From: Bacteroidales bacterium
GTDB taxonomy: Bacteria > Bacteroidota > Bacteroidia > Bacteroidales > UBA932
Length of the DNA: 7,097 nucleotides
Direction of reading: 5' to 3'
Assembly: GCA_012513425.1 (NCBI GenBank)
Contig: JAAZCF010000287.1
Location: forward strand, 1 to 7,097
In this document: positions 1 through 6,794 of the stretch, in pieces
Layout of the letters: each line of letters begins with the position of its first letter
Numbering within the stretch: position 1 is the first letter of the stretch
The notes under the pieces: model-generated
Told to the model about the DNA's origin: nothing
The model's input: only the letters and a program-made list of their open reading frames with translations
Databases searched by the model: none
Position numbers and translations under genes: made by a program

Positions 1-990
1 CCATTTAACAGGATATTCAAACTTTACTCCATTAGCTACTGCCTCTTCAAGAATCTTTACCCCTTCTGTGTAAGTCAATCGTACAAAATTATCTTTTAAC
101 ACACTTTGAAGACGCTCAATAAGATCTTTGTCAAACATATTATTGAGGAATTGAATATCATCAGCGCAATTGTCCAAAGCATATTTAACACAATATTTAA
201 TGAACTCCTCTGCTAAATTCATATTATCCACAATATCATAAAATGCCATCTCTGGCTCAATCATCCAGAACTCAGCTAAGTGACGCGGAGTATTGGAGTT
301 TTCAGCACGGAAAGTTGGGCCGAAAGTGTATATTTCACCAAGAGCCATAGCTCCAAGTTCTCCTTCAAGTTGTCCACTTACAGTCAGAGAGGTTTGACGG
401 CCAAAAAAGTCATTACTAAAGTCCACCTTACCTTCTTCTGTCTTTGGAATATTCTCCAAATCCATAGTGGTAACCTGAAACATTGCGCCTGCGCCCTCAC
501 AATCACTGGCAGTGATAAGAGGAGTATGTAGATAACAGAAACCTTTGCTATTAAAGAAATTGTGAATTGCATAAGCCATAGCATGACGAATTCTGAGAAC
601 GGCTCCGAAAGTGTTAGTACGAGGGCGAAGGTGAGCTATCTCACGCAAGAACTCAATGCTGTGTCCTTTCTTTTGCAAAGGATAAGTCGAGTCAGCAAGG
701 CCATAGATTTCTATTTCGTTTGCTTGAATTTCTACTGCTTGTCCACTTCCCGCTGAAGCCACTAATTGACCACTTACAGCCAAGCATGCGCCGGTAGTAA
801 TTTGCTTCATAAAGTCTTCATCAAAATTTGTAGCGTCACATACGATTTGTATATTATTGATGGTTGAGCCATCGTTCAATGCAATGAATGATACGTTTTT
901 ATTTCCTCTTTTTGTTCTTACCCATCCCTTCGCAAGGACTTCGCAGCCAGGGGCTTGAGCAAGTAATTCCTTAACTTTTTTCCTTTCCAT
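1..990 (-). CDS. asnS: Asparagine--tRNA ligase (AsnRS), partial, C-terminus beyond left edge
   Basis: Class II aminoacyl-tRNA synthetase that charges tRNA-Asn with asparagine in the cytosol. The frame is open from the ATG at 988-990 to the window edge, giving 330 residues; family members are usually about 465, so roughly 135 residues are missing. Residues 1-105 form the N-terminal OB-fold anticodon-binding domain (KGWVRTKRGNKNVSFIALNDG, residues 21-41, is typical). The catalytic domain follows. Motif 1 lies around 145-170 (HTPLITASDCEGAGAMF, 155-171), SGQLEGE is at 205-211, and motif 2 is at 227-250 (FRAENSNTPRHLAEFW onward). The CEGAG and SGQLEGE signatures point to AsnRS rather than AspRS or LysRS. 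Motif 3 would lie in the missing part. The start is 12 bp after the infB stop, so the gene is probably co-transcribed with infB. The sequence before the ATG, AAATCAACATAA, has no Shine-Dalgarno match, which is common in this phylum. Identity is seen from motifs; the operon link is inferred. Confidence 0.95.
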   Translation of the reverse strand, partial: MERKKVKELLAQAPGCEVLAKGWVRTKRGNKNVSFIALNDGSTINNIQIVCDATNFDEDFMKQITTGACLAVSGQLVASAGSGQAVEIQANEIEIYGLADSTYPLQKKGHSIEFLREIAHLRPRTNTFGAVLRIRHAMAYAIHNFFNSKGFCYLHTPLITASDCEGAGAMFQVTTMDLENIPKTEEGKVDFSNDFFGRQTSLTVSGQLEGELGAMALGEIYTFGPTFRAENSNTPRHLAEFWMIEPEMAFYDIVDNMNLAEEFIKYCVKYALDNCADDIQFLNNMFDKDLIERLQSVLKDNFVRLTYTEGVKILEEAVANGVKFEYPVKW

Positions 991-1002
991 TTATGTTGAT
1001 TT

Positions 1003-3870
1003 TTACAGTTTTCTTTTTACTTCAACTATGGTGTAAGACTCAATAATATCACCAATTTTAATATCATTATAACCATCAATATTAAGTCCACAATCAAAGC
1101 CCGTAGCAACCTCTTTGACGTCATCTTTGAAACGTTTCAATGAGCCAAGGCCACCGGTATAGACTACGATACCATCGCGAATTATGCGGATTTTTGCTGT
1201 ACGAAGCAATTTGCCATCGCGAACCATACAACCTGCAATTGTGCCGACTTTTGATATTTTGAAGATTTCCAAAACTTCAGCTGTTGCAGTAATATCTTCT
1301 TTTTCTTCAGGAGCAAGCATGCCCTCAATACCATCTTTAACTTCATTGATAGCATCATAAATAACTGAGTACAAGCGTATTTCGATTCCTTCTTTTTCAG
1401 CCAACTTGCGAGAGTTCACACTCGGACGTACCTGGAATCCAATTATGATGGCATTTGAGGCTACAGCAAGCAATACATCACTTTCTGAAATGGCACCTAC
1501 AGCACGATGGATAACATTTACACTGACCTCTTCTGTTGATAGTTTGACAAGAGAGTCTGTGAGAGCCTCAATAGACCCATCCACATCGGCTTTAAGAACA
1601 ATATTAAGTTCTTTGAAATTACCAATTGCAATACGACGGCCAATTTCCTCCAAAGTAACATGTTTGGTAGTTTTGATACCTTGAATACGAATCAGTTGTT
1701 CACGTTTGTTAGCAATATCTTTTGCTTCTTTTTCATCATCAAGCACGTTAAATGTATCACCTGCGGTTGGTGCACCATCCAAACCTAATACAGACACAGG
1801 AGTAGATGGACCTGCCTCGGTAATCTTCTGACCACGCTCATTGAACATTGCTTTTAGACGACCGGAATAGCAGCCGCGCAGCATGACATCACCAATTTTC
1901 AAAGTTCCACTTTGAACAAGGACAGTTGCCAAATAACCACGACCCTTATCGAGAGATGATTCAATCACACTACCTACAGCATTTTTATTTGGATTTGCTT
2001 TCAATTCGAGCATATCAGCCTCCAAAAGAACTTTAGTAAGGAGTTTATCAACATTGAGACCTTTTTTTGCCGAGATTTCCTGGCATTGATATTTACCGCC
2101 CCAGTCCTCAACAAGAATATTCATATTGGCTAGTTGCTCTTTAATTTTCTCTGAATTAGCTCCAGGTTTATCAATTTTGTTTATTGCAAAAACCATAGGA
2201 ACACTAGCTGCTTGAGCATGGTTTATGGCCTCAATAGTTTGAGGCATCACAGCATCATCAGCAGCAACAATAATGATTGCCATATCTGTTATTTTTGCTC
2301 CACGTGCACGCATAGCAGTAAAAGCTTCATGGCCAGGAGTATCCAAGAAAGTAATATGACGACCATCAGCAAGAGTGACATTATATGCTCCAATATGCTG
2401 AGTGATACCACCAGCTTCACCTGCAATCACATTTGTTTTACGGATGTAGTCCAAAAGAGAAGTTTTACCATGGTCAACGTGACCCATGACAGTAATAATA
2501 GGAGGACGTTCTACCATATCCTCTTCTTTATCTTCATCTTGGGATATGCTGCTTTGAGTGTCGGCAGTCACAAACTCAATCTTATATCCAAATTCTTCAG
2601 CAACCAACACCAAAGCTTCTGCATCAAGCCTTTGGTTAATGGAAACCATCAAACCCAAATTCATACATGCTTCAATAACTTTGATAACAGGTGTATTGCC
2701 CAATAGAATTGCCAACTCATTAACTGTTACGAATTCTGTGACTTTAAGCACATTAACGGAAGCCATTTCTAAGCGCTGTTCTTCCTCCATCTTTTGTTCA
2801 AAAATCTCTCTCTTTTCGCGACGGTGTTTTGCCCCCTTTGTCTTACCCTTACCCTCTGTCATTCGAGCGTAAGTCTCTTTTATTTGCTTCTGTATTTCTT
2901 CTTCATTCAACTCAACTTTTGCAAACTTATTAAAAGAGTCTTTCTTGTTGTTATTATTATTTTTGCCAACATTTCTTTTGTTGCGGTTGGCATTATTGTT
3001 TGAGTTGTTGTTGTTATTGTTGTGGGTGTTGTTATTACCATTTGTGCCACCATTGTTACTATTCACATTAACCTTGTTTACACCAGGTTTATGAATACGC
3101 TCTCTCTTGCCTTTATTGTTTTTATTTTGGTTTGATTGTTGGCCATCTTTTGAATTATTTTGAGAAGGTTTTTTTTCAAACTGACTCAAGTCGATTGTAC
3201 CACTTATCTTCACCCCGGCAAGTTTTTCATACTTTGTCTCCAAGTATTCAGGTTCATTTGACTTCTGAGCCACTGGCTTTTTATCAACTGTAACATGCTT
3301 GTCTTCCGTTTTTTTTGTAAACTTCGGCTTTTCTTGAGGTGCAGTTTTTTCAATAGGTTTTTCTATTGGCTTCACCACTGGCTTTTCAATTGGCCTTTCT
3401 ACTGGCTTTTCAACTGGTTTTTCAATAGGTTTTTCAATTGGTCTAACTGGCTTGGGAGCATCAAGGTTTATCTTGCCTATAATTTTAATATCCGAGTTTT
3501 CAGAAGGAGTTGTATCGGGAGTTTTTTCTTCCACTTTTGGGGCAGATTCCACCTTGGCCTTTGGAGCAGTAGCAAGCACATTAGTCTTAATAATTACTTC
3601 ATTATCGGGCTCAATATCTTCAGTAGCCTCTTTTGAATGTTCAATCTCAGTTATCTCCTTCACAGTGATAGCTACTTTCTTGGATTGCTCTTTTATCAGT
3701 TGCTCTTTTCCAAACTCTTTTGAAACCATAGCAAACGCCTCATCTGAAATTTTTGCTCCTGGAAAAGATTCAACCTCAATACCTTTTTTCTTTAAGAAAT
3801 CAACGATGGTATTCAATCCAACATTGAATTCTTTCATAATTTTACTAATCCTAATCGTTCCTTCTGCCAT
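1003..3870 (-). CDS. infB: Translation initiation factor IF-2
   Basis: GTPase that delivers fMet-tRNA to the 30S subunit and promotes subunit joining. It has 955 residues, in the usual range for Bacteroidota IF2, which has a long N-terminal extension. Residues 1-54 are a first IF2_N module (IRISKIMKEFNVG...). Residues 70-370 are a low-complexity linker with an xEKP repeat (144-175), an Asn-rich stretch (268-308) and a charged helix (about 320-370). Residues 373-434 are a second IF2_N-like module. The G domain shows G1 GHVDHGKT (463-470), G2 GITQHIG (488-494), G3 DTPGHEAF (510-517), G4 NKID (564-567) and G5 SAKKG (600-604), all intact. Domain II (about 630-725), domain III (about 740-850) and the fMet-tRNA-binding C-terminal domain (about 860-955) follow. 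The ATG at 3868-3870 is supported by the N-terminal module starting at once and by a good Shine-Dalgarno. It lies 24 bp after nusA and 12 bp before asnS. Confidence 0.98.
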   Translation of the reverse strand: MAEGTIRISKIMKEFNVGLNTIVDFLKKKGIEVESFPGAKISDEAFAMVSKEFGKEQLIKEQSKKVAITVKEITEIEHSKEATEDIEPDNEVIIKTNVLATAPKAKVESAPKVEEKTPDTTPSENSDIKIIGKINLDAPKPVRPIEKPIEKPVEKPVERPIEKPVVKPIEKPIEKTAPQEKPKFTKKTEDKHVTVDKKPVAQKSNEPEYLETKYEKLAGVKISGTIDLSQFEKKPSQNNSKDGQQSNQNKNNKGKRERIHKPGVNKVNVNSNNGGTNGNNNTHNNNNNNSNNNANRNKRNVGKNNNNNKKDSFNKFAKVELNEEEIQKQIKETYARMTEGKGKTKGAKHRREKREIFEQKMEEEQRLEMASVNVLKVTEFVTVNELAILLGNTPVIKVIEACMNLGLMVSINQRLDAEALVLVAEEFGYKIEFVTADTQSSISQDEDKEEDMVERPPIITVMGHVDHGKTSLLDYIRKTNVIAGEAGGITQHIGAYNVTLADGRHITFLDTPGHEAFTAMRARGAKITDMAIIIVAADDAVMPQTIEAINHAQAASVPMVFAINKIDKPGANSEKIKEQLANMNILVEDWGGKYQCQEISAKKGLNVDKLLTKVLLEADMLELKANPNKNAVGSVIESSLDKGRGYLATVLVQSGTLKIGDVMLRGCYSGRLKAMFNERGQKITEAGPSTPVSVLGLDGAPTAGDTFNVLDDEKEAKDIANKREQLIRIQGIKTTKHVTLEEIGRRIAIGNFKELNIVLKADVDGSIEALTDSLVKLSTEEVSVNVIHRAVGAISESDVLLAVASNAIIIGFQVRPSVNSRKLAEKEGIEIRLYSVIYDAINEVKDGIEGMLAPEEKEDITATAEVLEIFKISKVGTIAGCMVRDGKLLRTAKIRIIRDGIVVYTGGLGSLKRFKDDVKEVATGFDCGLNIDGYNDIKIGDIIESYTIVEVKRKL
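2947..3069 (-). repeat. Asn-codon-rich low-complexity tract in infB
   Basis: This stretch encodes IF2 residues 268-308, of which 25 of 41 are Asn, including runs of six and five. The DNA is a mixture of AAC and AAT codons, seen on the plus strand as gtt/att triplets, so it behaves as an impure trinucleotide repeat. It lies in the expected disordered linker between the first IF2_N module and the charged helix. Such linkers vary in length among IF2 proteins; the exact tract here probably differs between strains through slippage, which is inference. Confidence 0.85.
3346..3441 (-). repeat. Eight tandem 12-bp units in infB encoding P-x-E-K repeats
   Basis: Residues 144-175 of IF2 read as eight successive tetrapeptides of the form P-(I/V)-E-K: PIEK, PIEK, PVEK, PVER, PIEK, PVVK, PIEK, PIEK. 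The units are in frame and 12 bp each, with third-position and Ile/Val divergence between them, so this is an old or drifting tandem array rather than a fresh duplication. The product is a Pro-rich, alternating-charge spacer between the IF2_N module and the rest of the linker. Confidence 0.9.
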
Positions 3871-3876
3871 ATTATA

Positions 3877-3884
3877 CTCCCTTT
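3877..3884 (-). promoter_or_regulatory. Shine-Dalgarno sequence of infB
   Basis: Read on the minus strand, AAAGGGAG lies 6 nt before the infB ATG and pairs with the 16S rRNA tail through GGAG. It stands out because rimP, nusA and asnS in the same cluster have no such match before their starts. It also sits in the longest intergenic gap of the cluster (24 bp), so infB may load ribosomes independently of nusA translation. Confidence 0.7.
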
Positions 3885-3894
3885 ATTCTATAAA

Positions 3895-5139
3895 TTAATC
3901 TTCAAATTCAGCCTTCAAGATATTCTGTACATTGATTACAGTTTCTTCTTCAAGGTCACTGCGACGGGCAAGTTCATCAACAGAAAGAGCCAAAACACTC
4001 TTTGCTGTATCCAAACCAATTTTTTTAAGCTGTTCAATTACCCAAGGCTCTATTTCATCACTAAACTCTTCAAGCAATACATCTTCGTCATCAGCTTGCT
4101 CTTCTGCATCCATCTCTCGATAGGCTTCTATTTCATATTCAGCAAGCATACCGGCCAATTTGATGTTGCTACCACCTTTACCAATAGCCAAAGACACTTC
4201 AGAAGGCTTGAGATATACATTCACGCTCTTTTCTTCCTCATTAAACTCCATTGAAGAAATCTTTGCAGGGCTCAATGCGCGCTGAATTAGCAGTTGTTTG
4301 TTGGATGTCCAGTTGATAATATCAATATTTTCATTGCGAAGCTCACGAACAATGCCATGAATACGAGCGCCTTTCACGCCCACACAAGCTCCTACAGGAT
4401 CTATACGCTCATCATATGATTCAACAGCCACTTTGGCTCTTTCACCAGGCATACGTACAACTTTTTTGATTGTGATGAGACCATCGAATATTTCTGGAAC
4501 TTCTTGTTCAAACAATCTTTCCAAGAAAAGAGGAGATGTGCGTGATAGAGTAATAATCGGAGAATTGTTGCGCATTTCAACGCCAATAATCACTGCTTTA
4601 ACAGAATCGCCCTTTCGGAAATGATCCGCAGGAATCTGCTCGGTTTTTGGAAGCACCAATTCATTGCCATCTTCATCCATCACCAAAGCTTCTTTCTTCC
4701 ATGATTGATAAACCTCTCCAGCGATTACTTCGCCAATTCTGTCGCGATAGCTGTTAAATAGATTTGCTTTCTCAATATCCATAATGCGACCTGAAAGATT
4801 CTGCCTTAAGTTGAGAATACCACGACGGCCAAAGCTTGCCAATTCAACTTTTTCGGCAAATTCTTCGCCTACTTCATATGAATTATCAATGGCTTGCACA
4901 TCTGCAAGTGAAATCTCGGTAGCCGGATTCTCTACAGTTTCTACTACTGTAAGGGTTCGGTAAATTTCAAAATCACCCTTGTCAATATTGATAATGATGT
5001 CAAAAACTGCATCTTCGCCATACATTTTTTCGAGCTGAGTGCGAAAAACATCTTCCAACACGCTCATCATTGTTGGTCTGTCAATGCTTTTGAGTTCTTT
5101 AAATTCAGCAAAAGTGCTGATAAGGTTCAAACCTTCCAT
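3895..5139 (-). CDS. nusA: Transcription termination/antitermination protein NusA
   Basis: RNA polymerase-binding elongation factor that modulates pausing, intrinsic termination and antitermination. It has 414 residues. In order: the RNAP-binding N-terminal domain (about 1-130, FAEFKELKSIDRPTMMSVLEDVF from residue 10), an S1 domain (about 134-200), KH1 (about 204-280, DPVGACVGVKGARI at 247-260) and KH2 (about 285-345, AIGKGGSNI at 318-326). An acidic linker (344-364) leads into a single C-terminal helix-hairpin-helix-like segment (365-412, LKKIGLDTAKSVLALSVDEL). E. coli NusA is longer (about 495) with two acidic repeats, while Firmicutes forms end after KH2; one helical module is intermediate and matches what is usual in Bacteroidota, so this is not a truncation. 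The ATG is 10 bp after the rimP stop, with TAATCATAAA before it and no Shine-Dalgarno. NusA is autoregulatory in E. coli, which makes the hairpin in the rimP leader relevant. Confidence 0.97.
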   Translation of the reverse strand: MEGLNLISTFAEFKELKSIDRPTMMSVLEDVFRTQLEKMYGEDAVFDIIINIDKGDFEIYRTLTVVETVENPATEISLADVQAIDNSYEVGEEFAEKVELASFGRRGILNLRQNLSGRIMDIEKANLFNSYRDRIGEVIAGEVYQSWKKEALVMDEDGNELVLPKTEQIPADHFRKGDSVKAVIIGVEMRNNSPIITLSRTSPLFLERLFEQEVPEIFDGLITIKKVVRMPGERAKVAVESYDERIDPVGACVGVKGARIHGIVRELRNENIDIINWTSNKQLLIQRALSPAKISSMEFNEEEKSVNVYLKPSEVSLAIGKGGSNIKLAGMLAEYEIEAYREMDAEEQADDEDVLLEEFSDEIEPWVIEQLKKIGLDTAKSVLALSVDELARRSDLEEETVINVQNILKAEFED

Positions 5140-5149
5140 TTTATGATTA

Positions 5150-5620
5150 TTATTTATAATTAATTACTGCTTTAGCGGATTTAAAATCCGAAAATTTGAG
5201 AATTTCGTCTACTGTTTCGCGAACTTTTTTCTTTTTACCATCTACAGGAACCAATCGCTCATAAGACACTTGTATCTGCTCTTCATCTACAGCACACAAA
5301 GTCACTTTTTGACGATGACCATCGGAAAATGTTAATTCAATCAGCTGGTCAATAAACTTCAAGTACTGGCGAGCTACTCTAAATGGAGAAGAAAGCCCTG
5401 CTGAACCAACAGTTAGAGAAAAATCTTCAACATCACGATTGAGTTTTGTCTCAATAAATTCACTCATCCCGACACAATCATCTAAATTTATATCACGCTT
5501 ATCGGATTCAATAATGACATCAATATCATTGTCAGCAGTAATATCAATGCCGACGAGGAATAAATCCCTACCCTCAATAAACTGATTAACAGCCTGTTCT
5601 AATTGTTCTTTTTGTATCAT
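5150..5620 (-). CDS. rimP: Ribosome maturation factor RimP
   Basis: Small cytosolic protein that binds the free 30S subunit and assists its late assembly. It has 156 residues, a normal family length. Residues 1-82 form the N-terminal alpha/beta domain, with DIDVIIESDKRDINLDDCVGMSEFIE (from 32) corresponding to the family's strand-helix core. Residues 84-156 form the SH3-like C-terminal domain. The family signature that reads like SSPGLDRPL in E. coli is VGSAGLSSPF here (71-80), followed by RVARQY; I regard this as the Bacteroidota variant from memory of the family. It is the first gene of the minus-strand cluster, with a promoter and hairpin just upstream. The ATG at 5618-5620 is preceded by GTTATT after a T-run, with no Shine-Dalgarno. 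Its position directly before nusA and infB is the standard neighbourhood for rimP and strongly supports the call. Confidence 0.95.
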   Translation of the reverse strand: MIQKEQLEQAVNQFIEGRDLFLVGIDITADNDIDVIIESDKRDINLDDCVGMSEFIETKLNRDVEDFSLTVGSAGLSSPFRVARQYLKFIDQLIELTFSDGHRQKVTLCAVDEEQIQVSYERLVPVDGKKKKVRETVDEILKFSDFKSAKAVINYK

Positions 5621-5626
5621 AATAAC

Positions 5627-5652
5627 AAAAAAGAGGACTATCCGTCCCCTCT
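5627..5652 (-). terminator. Hairpin plus U6 in the rimP leader: candidate attenuator
   Basis: On the minus strand the arm AGAGG (5652-5648) pairs with CCTCT (5636-5632). AC pairs with GT inside it, around a GGATA loop, and a two-base GG bulge lies on the 5' side, giving seven base pairs in all. Six T residues (5632-5627) follow immediately, then GTTATT and the rimP ATG. The layout matches a short intrinsic terminator, but it lies only a few bases inside the predicted transcript start and within the ribosome footprint of rimP. It could be an attenuator, a translational control hairpin or a 5'-end stabiliser. The read-through to rimP cannot be fully blocked, since these genes are essential or near-essential. 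The pairing is seen; the role is inferred. Confidence 0.5.
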
Positions 5653-5661
5653 AATCGGCTG

Positions 5662-5692
5662 CAAAGATAGTAATATTTAGCCTTTTACCAAA
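5662..5692 (-). promoter_or_regulatory. Bacteroidota-type promoter for rimP-nusA-infB
   Basis: On the minus strand TATCTTTG (5669-5662) is an exact match to the phylum's -7 consensus TAnnTTTG. A TTTG (5692-5689) lies 19 bp upstream, matching the -33 element and its usual spacing. Transcription would begin near 5658-5654, giving a leader of about 35 nt before the rimP ATG. No other promoter of this quality was noticed in the short gaps inside the cluster, so this is the likely main promoter for the four genes. Confidence 0.75.
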
Positions 5693-5703
5693 AATATCTT
5701 AAC

Positions 5704-5715
5704 AATAATATTATT
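5704..5715. other. A/T-only palindrome between the divergent promoters
   Basis: AATAATATTATT is a perfect 12-bp inverted repeat lying upstream of both the rimP -33 element and the lpxD -7 element. It sits in a run of A/T that could act as an UP-like element or a bend for either promoter. Perfect palindromes of this size arise easily in pure A/T sequence, so a protein-binding role is only a possibility. Confidence 0.3.
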
Positions 5716-5735
5716 ATTAATTCACGAAAAGAACA

Positions 5736-5743
5736 TACATTTG
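5736..5743 (+). promoter_or_regulatory. -7 element of the lpxD promoter
   Basis: TACATTTG fits TAnnTTTG exactly on the plus strand, 43 bp before the lpxD ATG, and predicts a start near 5747-5750. No TTTG is found at the expected -33 position; only T/A-rich sequence (TTATTATTAA, 5711-5720) lies there, so this promoter looks weaker than the opposing one. A second ATTTGTA copy at 5750-5756 repeats the heptamer at 5739-5745 with an 11-bp period, but it lacks a TA at the right distance. Confidence 0.6.
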
Positions 5744-5786
5744 TACGAAATTTGTAGAGATACGCCCTACATTGAACGTATATAGA

Positions 5787-6794
5787 ATGAATTTATCAGC
5801 ACAAGAAATCGCTCAAAGGCTTAATGGAGAGATTGTTGGAAACCCTGAAACCCTTGTATCTTCGCCAGCCCGAATAGAGAATGGTAAAGCTGGAAACATT
5901 TGCTTCTTTGCCAATCCAAAATACGAACAATACATTTACACCACAAAAGCTTCAATAATTTTAGTCAATAAAAGTTTTACTCCTTCACATGAAGTCGCTG
6001 CGACACTCATCAAAGTGGACGATGCATACCAAGCTGTGGCCGAATTACTCGAATATTTTCAATCGAAGAAGAAAAGTAAAAGTAGCGGAAATTGGTTCAC
6101 TAGATTGTTTCACCCACATCGAGTTGGATTTAAAACGACCATTGGGCGCGGAACCTTCATTGGAGACTATGTTACAATTGGTAGGAAGTGTAAAATTGGC
6201 AAAAATTGCCAGATATCAAATAATGTGACCATAGGCAACAAAGTTACTATTGGTGATAATGTTATCCTTTATGCCGGAGTCAGAATCTATCAAGAATGCT
6301 CCATCGGAAACAATTGCATACTTCACTCCAACTCAGTGATAGGAGCCGATGGTTTTGGTTTTGCCCCACAAGATGATGGTACTTACAAAAAAATCCCTCA
6401 AACCGGGAATGTCATATTGGAAGACGATGTAGAAATCGGAGCCAACACCACAGTAGATAGAGCTATGATGGGTTCAACTATTGTTCACAAGGGAGTTAAA
6501 ATTGACAATTTATGTCAAATTGCCCACAACGTTGAAATAGGAGAAAATACTGTAATGGCTGCCTTGAGTGGCATTGCCGGCAGTGCTCATATCGGTAAAA
6601 ATTGTATGTTTGGCGGCCAAAGTGGCATAGTAGGTCATATTCATGTAGCAGATCATACCACACTTGCAGCTCACAGTGTCATAACAAAGACTGTGAAAAA
6701 GAGTGGGGAAACACTTTTGGGATATCCTGCATTTGATTCGCAGCAATATTTCCGAGCCTATGTGAAATTCAAAAAGAGCGGAGAAGAAAAATAA
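5787..6794 (+). CDS. lpxD: UDP-3-O-acylglucosamine N-acyltransferase LpxD
   Basis: Third enzyme of lipid A synthesis; it transfers a 3-hydroxyacyl chain from acyl carrier protein to the 2-amino group of UDP-3-O-acylglucosamine at the cytosolic face of the inner membrane. It has 335 residues from the ATG, a normal length. The N-terminal uridine-binding domain (1-92) carries FFANPKYEQYIYTTKAS (40-56). Residues 93-115 are a basic linker with WFTRLF. A left-handed parallel beta-helix of hexapeptide repeats (about 116-300) follows, including GADGFGFAPQ (186-195) and NLCQIAHNVEIG (241-252); H247 corresponds to the catalytic base His239 of E. coli. A helical C-terminal tail (315-335) should help bind the acyl carrier protein. 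The ATG is preferred over an in-frame TTG at 5772 because family proteins begin close to MxxSAQEIA. The stop overlaps the lpxC start (TAATG). It is transcribed away from rimP. Confidence 0.96.
   Translation: MNLSAQEIAQRLNGEIVGNPETLVSSPARIENGKAGNICFFANPKYEQYIYTTKASIILVNKSFTPSHEVAATLIKVDDAYQAVAELLEYFQSKKKSKSSGNWFTRLFHPHRVGFKTTIGRGTFIGDYVTIGRKCKIGKNCQISNNVTIGNKVTIGDNVILYAGVRIYQECSIGNNCILHSNSVIGADGFGFAPQDDGTYKKIPQTGNVILEDDVEIGANTTVDRAMMGSTIVHKGVKIDNLCQIAHNVEIGENTVMAALSGIAGSAHIGKNCMFGGQSGIVGHIHVADHTTLAAHSVITKTVKKSGETLLGYPAFDSQQYFRAYVKFKKSGEEK

Noticed and set aside
384..584. Minus-strand 66-codon frame with a possible membrane segment
   Set aside because: It is an alternative frame inside asnS, across the conserved catalytic region; the asnS frame is clearly the coding one.
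2212..2706. Plus-strand open frame of 164 codons opposite infB
   Set aside because: It lies wholly opposite the conserved IF2 G domain and second IF2_N module; its translation is rich in Cys, His and Ser with no recognisable domain, as expected of an antisense shadow.
3346..3441. Regular 12-bp repeats as a possible CRISPR-like or regulatory array
   Set aside because: Units are contiguous without spacers, in frame, and encode a tetrapeptide repeat in IF2.
3295..3636. Plus-strand open frame rich in Trp and Phe that looks like a membrane or repeat protein
   Set aside because: The repeated W-F pattern is the reverse complement of the 12-bp P-x-E-K repeats of infB, so it is an artefact of that low-complexity tract.
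3871..3876. TATAAT just before the infB ATG as a -10 promoter box
   Set aside because: It touches the start codon, so no leader would remain; it does not fit the phylum's TAnnTTTG motif and is best read as the spacer after the Shine-Dalgarno.
3452..3898. Plus-strand open frame of 148 codons with hydrophobic, Ser-rich segments
   Set aside because: It is antisense to the N-terminal part of infB, which has a clear family match, and no promoter or ribosome site supports it.
3895..4035. NusA C-terminus as a truncated acidic-repeat domain
   Set aside because: The protein ends cleanly after one helix-hairpin-helix-like module, the length is usual for Bacteroidota, and the infB start follows normally.
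5632..5652. The same hairpin as a plus-strand terminator or an lpxD leader element
   Set aside because: On the plus strand it is followed by AATCGG rather than T residues, and it lies upstream of the predicted lpxD transcript start.
5772..5786. In-frame TTG start that would extend LpxD by five residues
   Set aside because: The ATG at 5787 starts a protein matching the normal LpxD N-terminus, ATG is preferred over TTG, and the extension adds no recognisable sequence.
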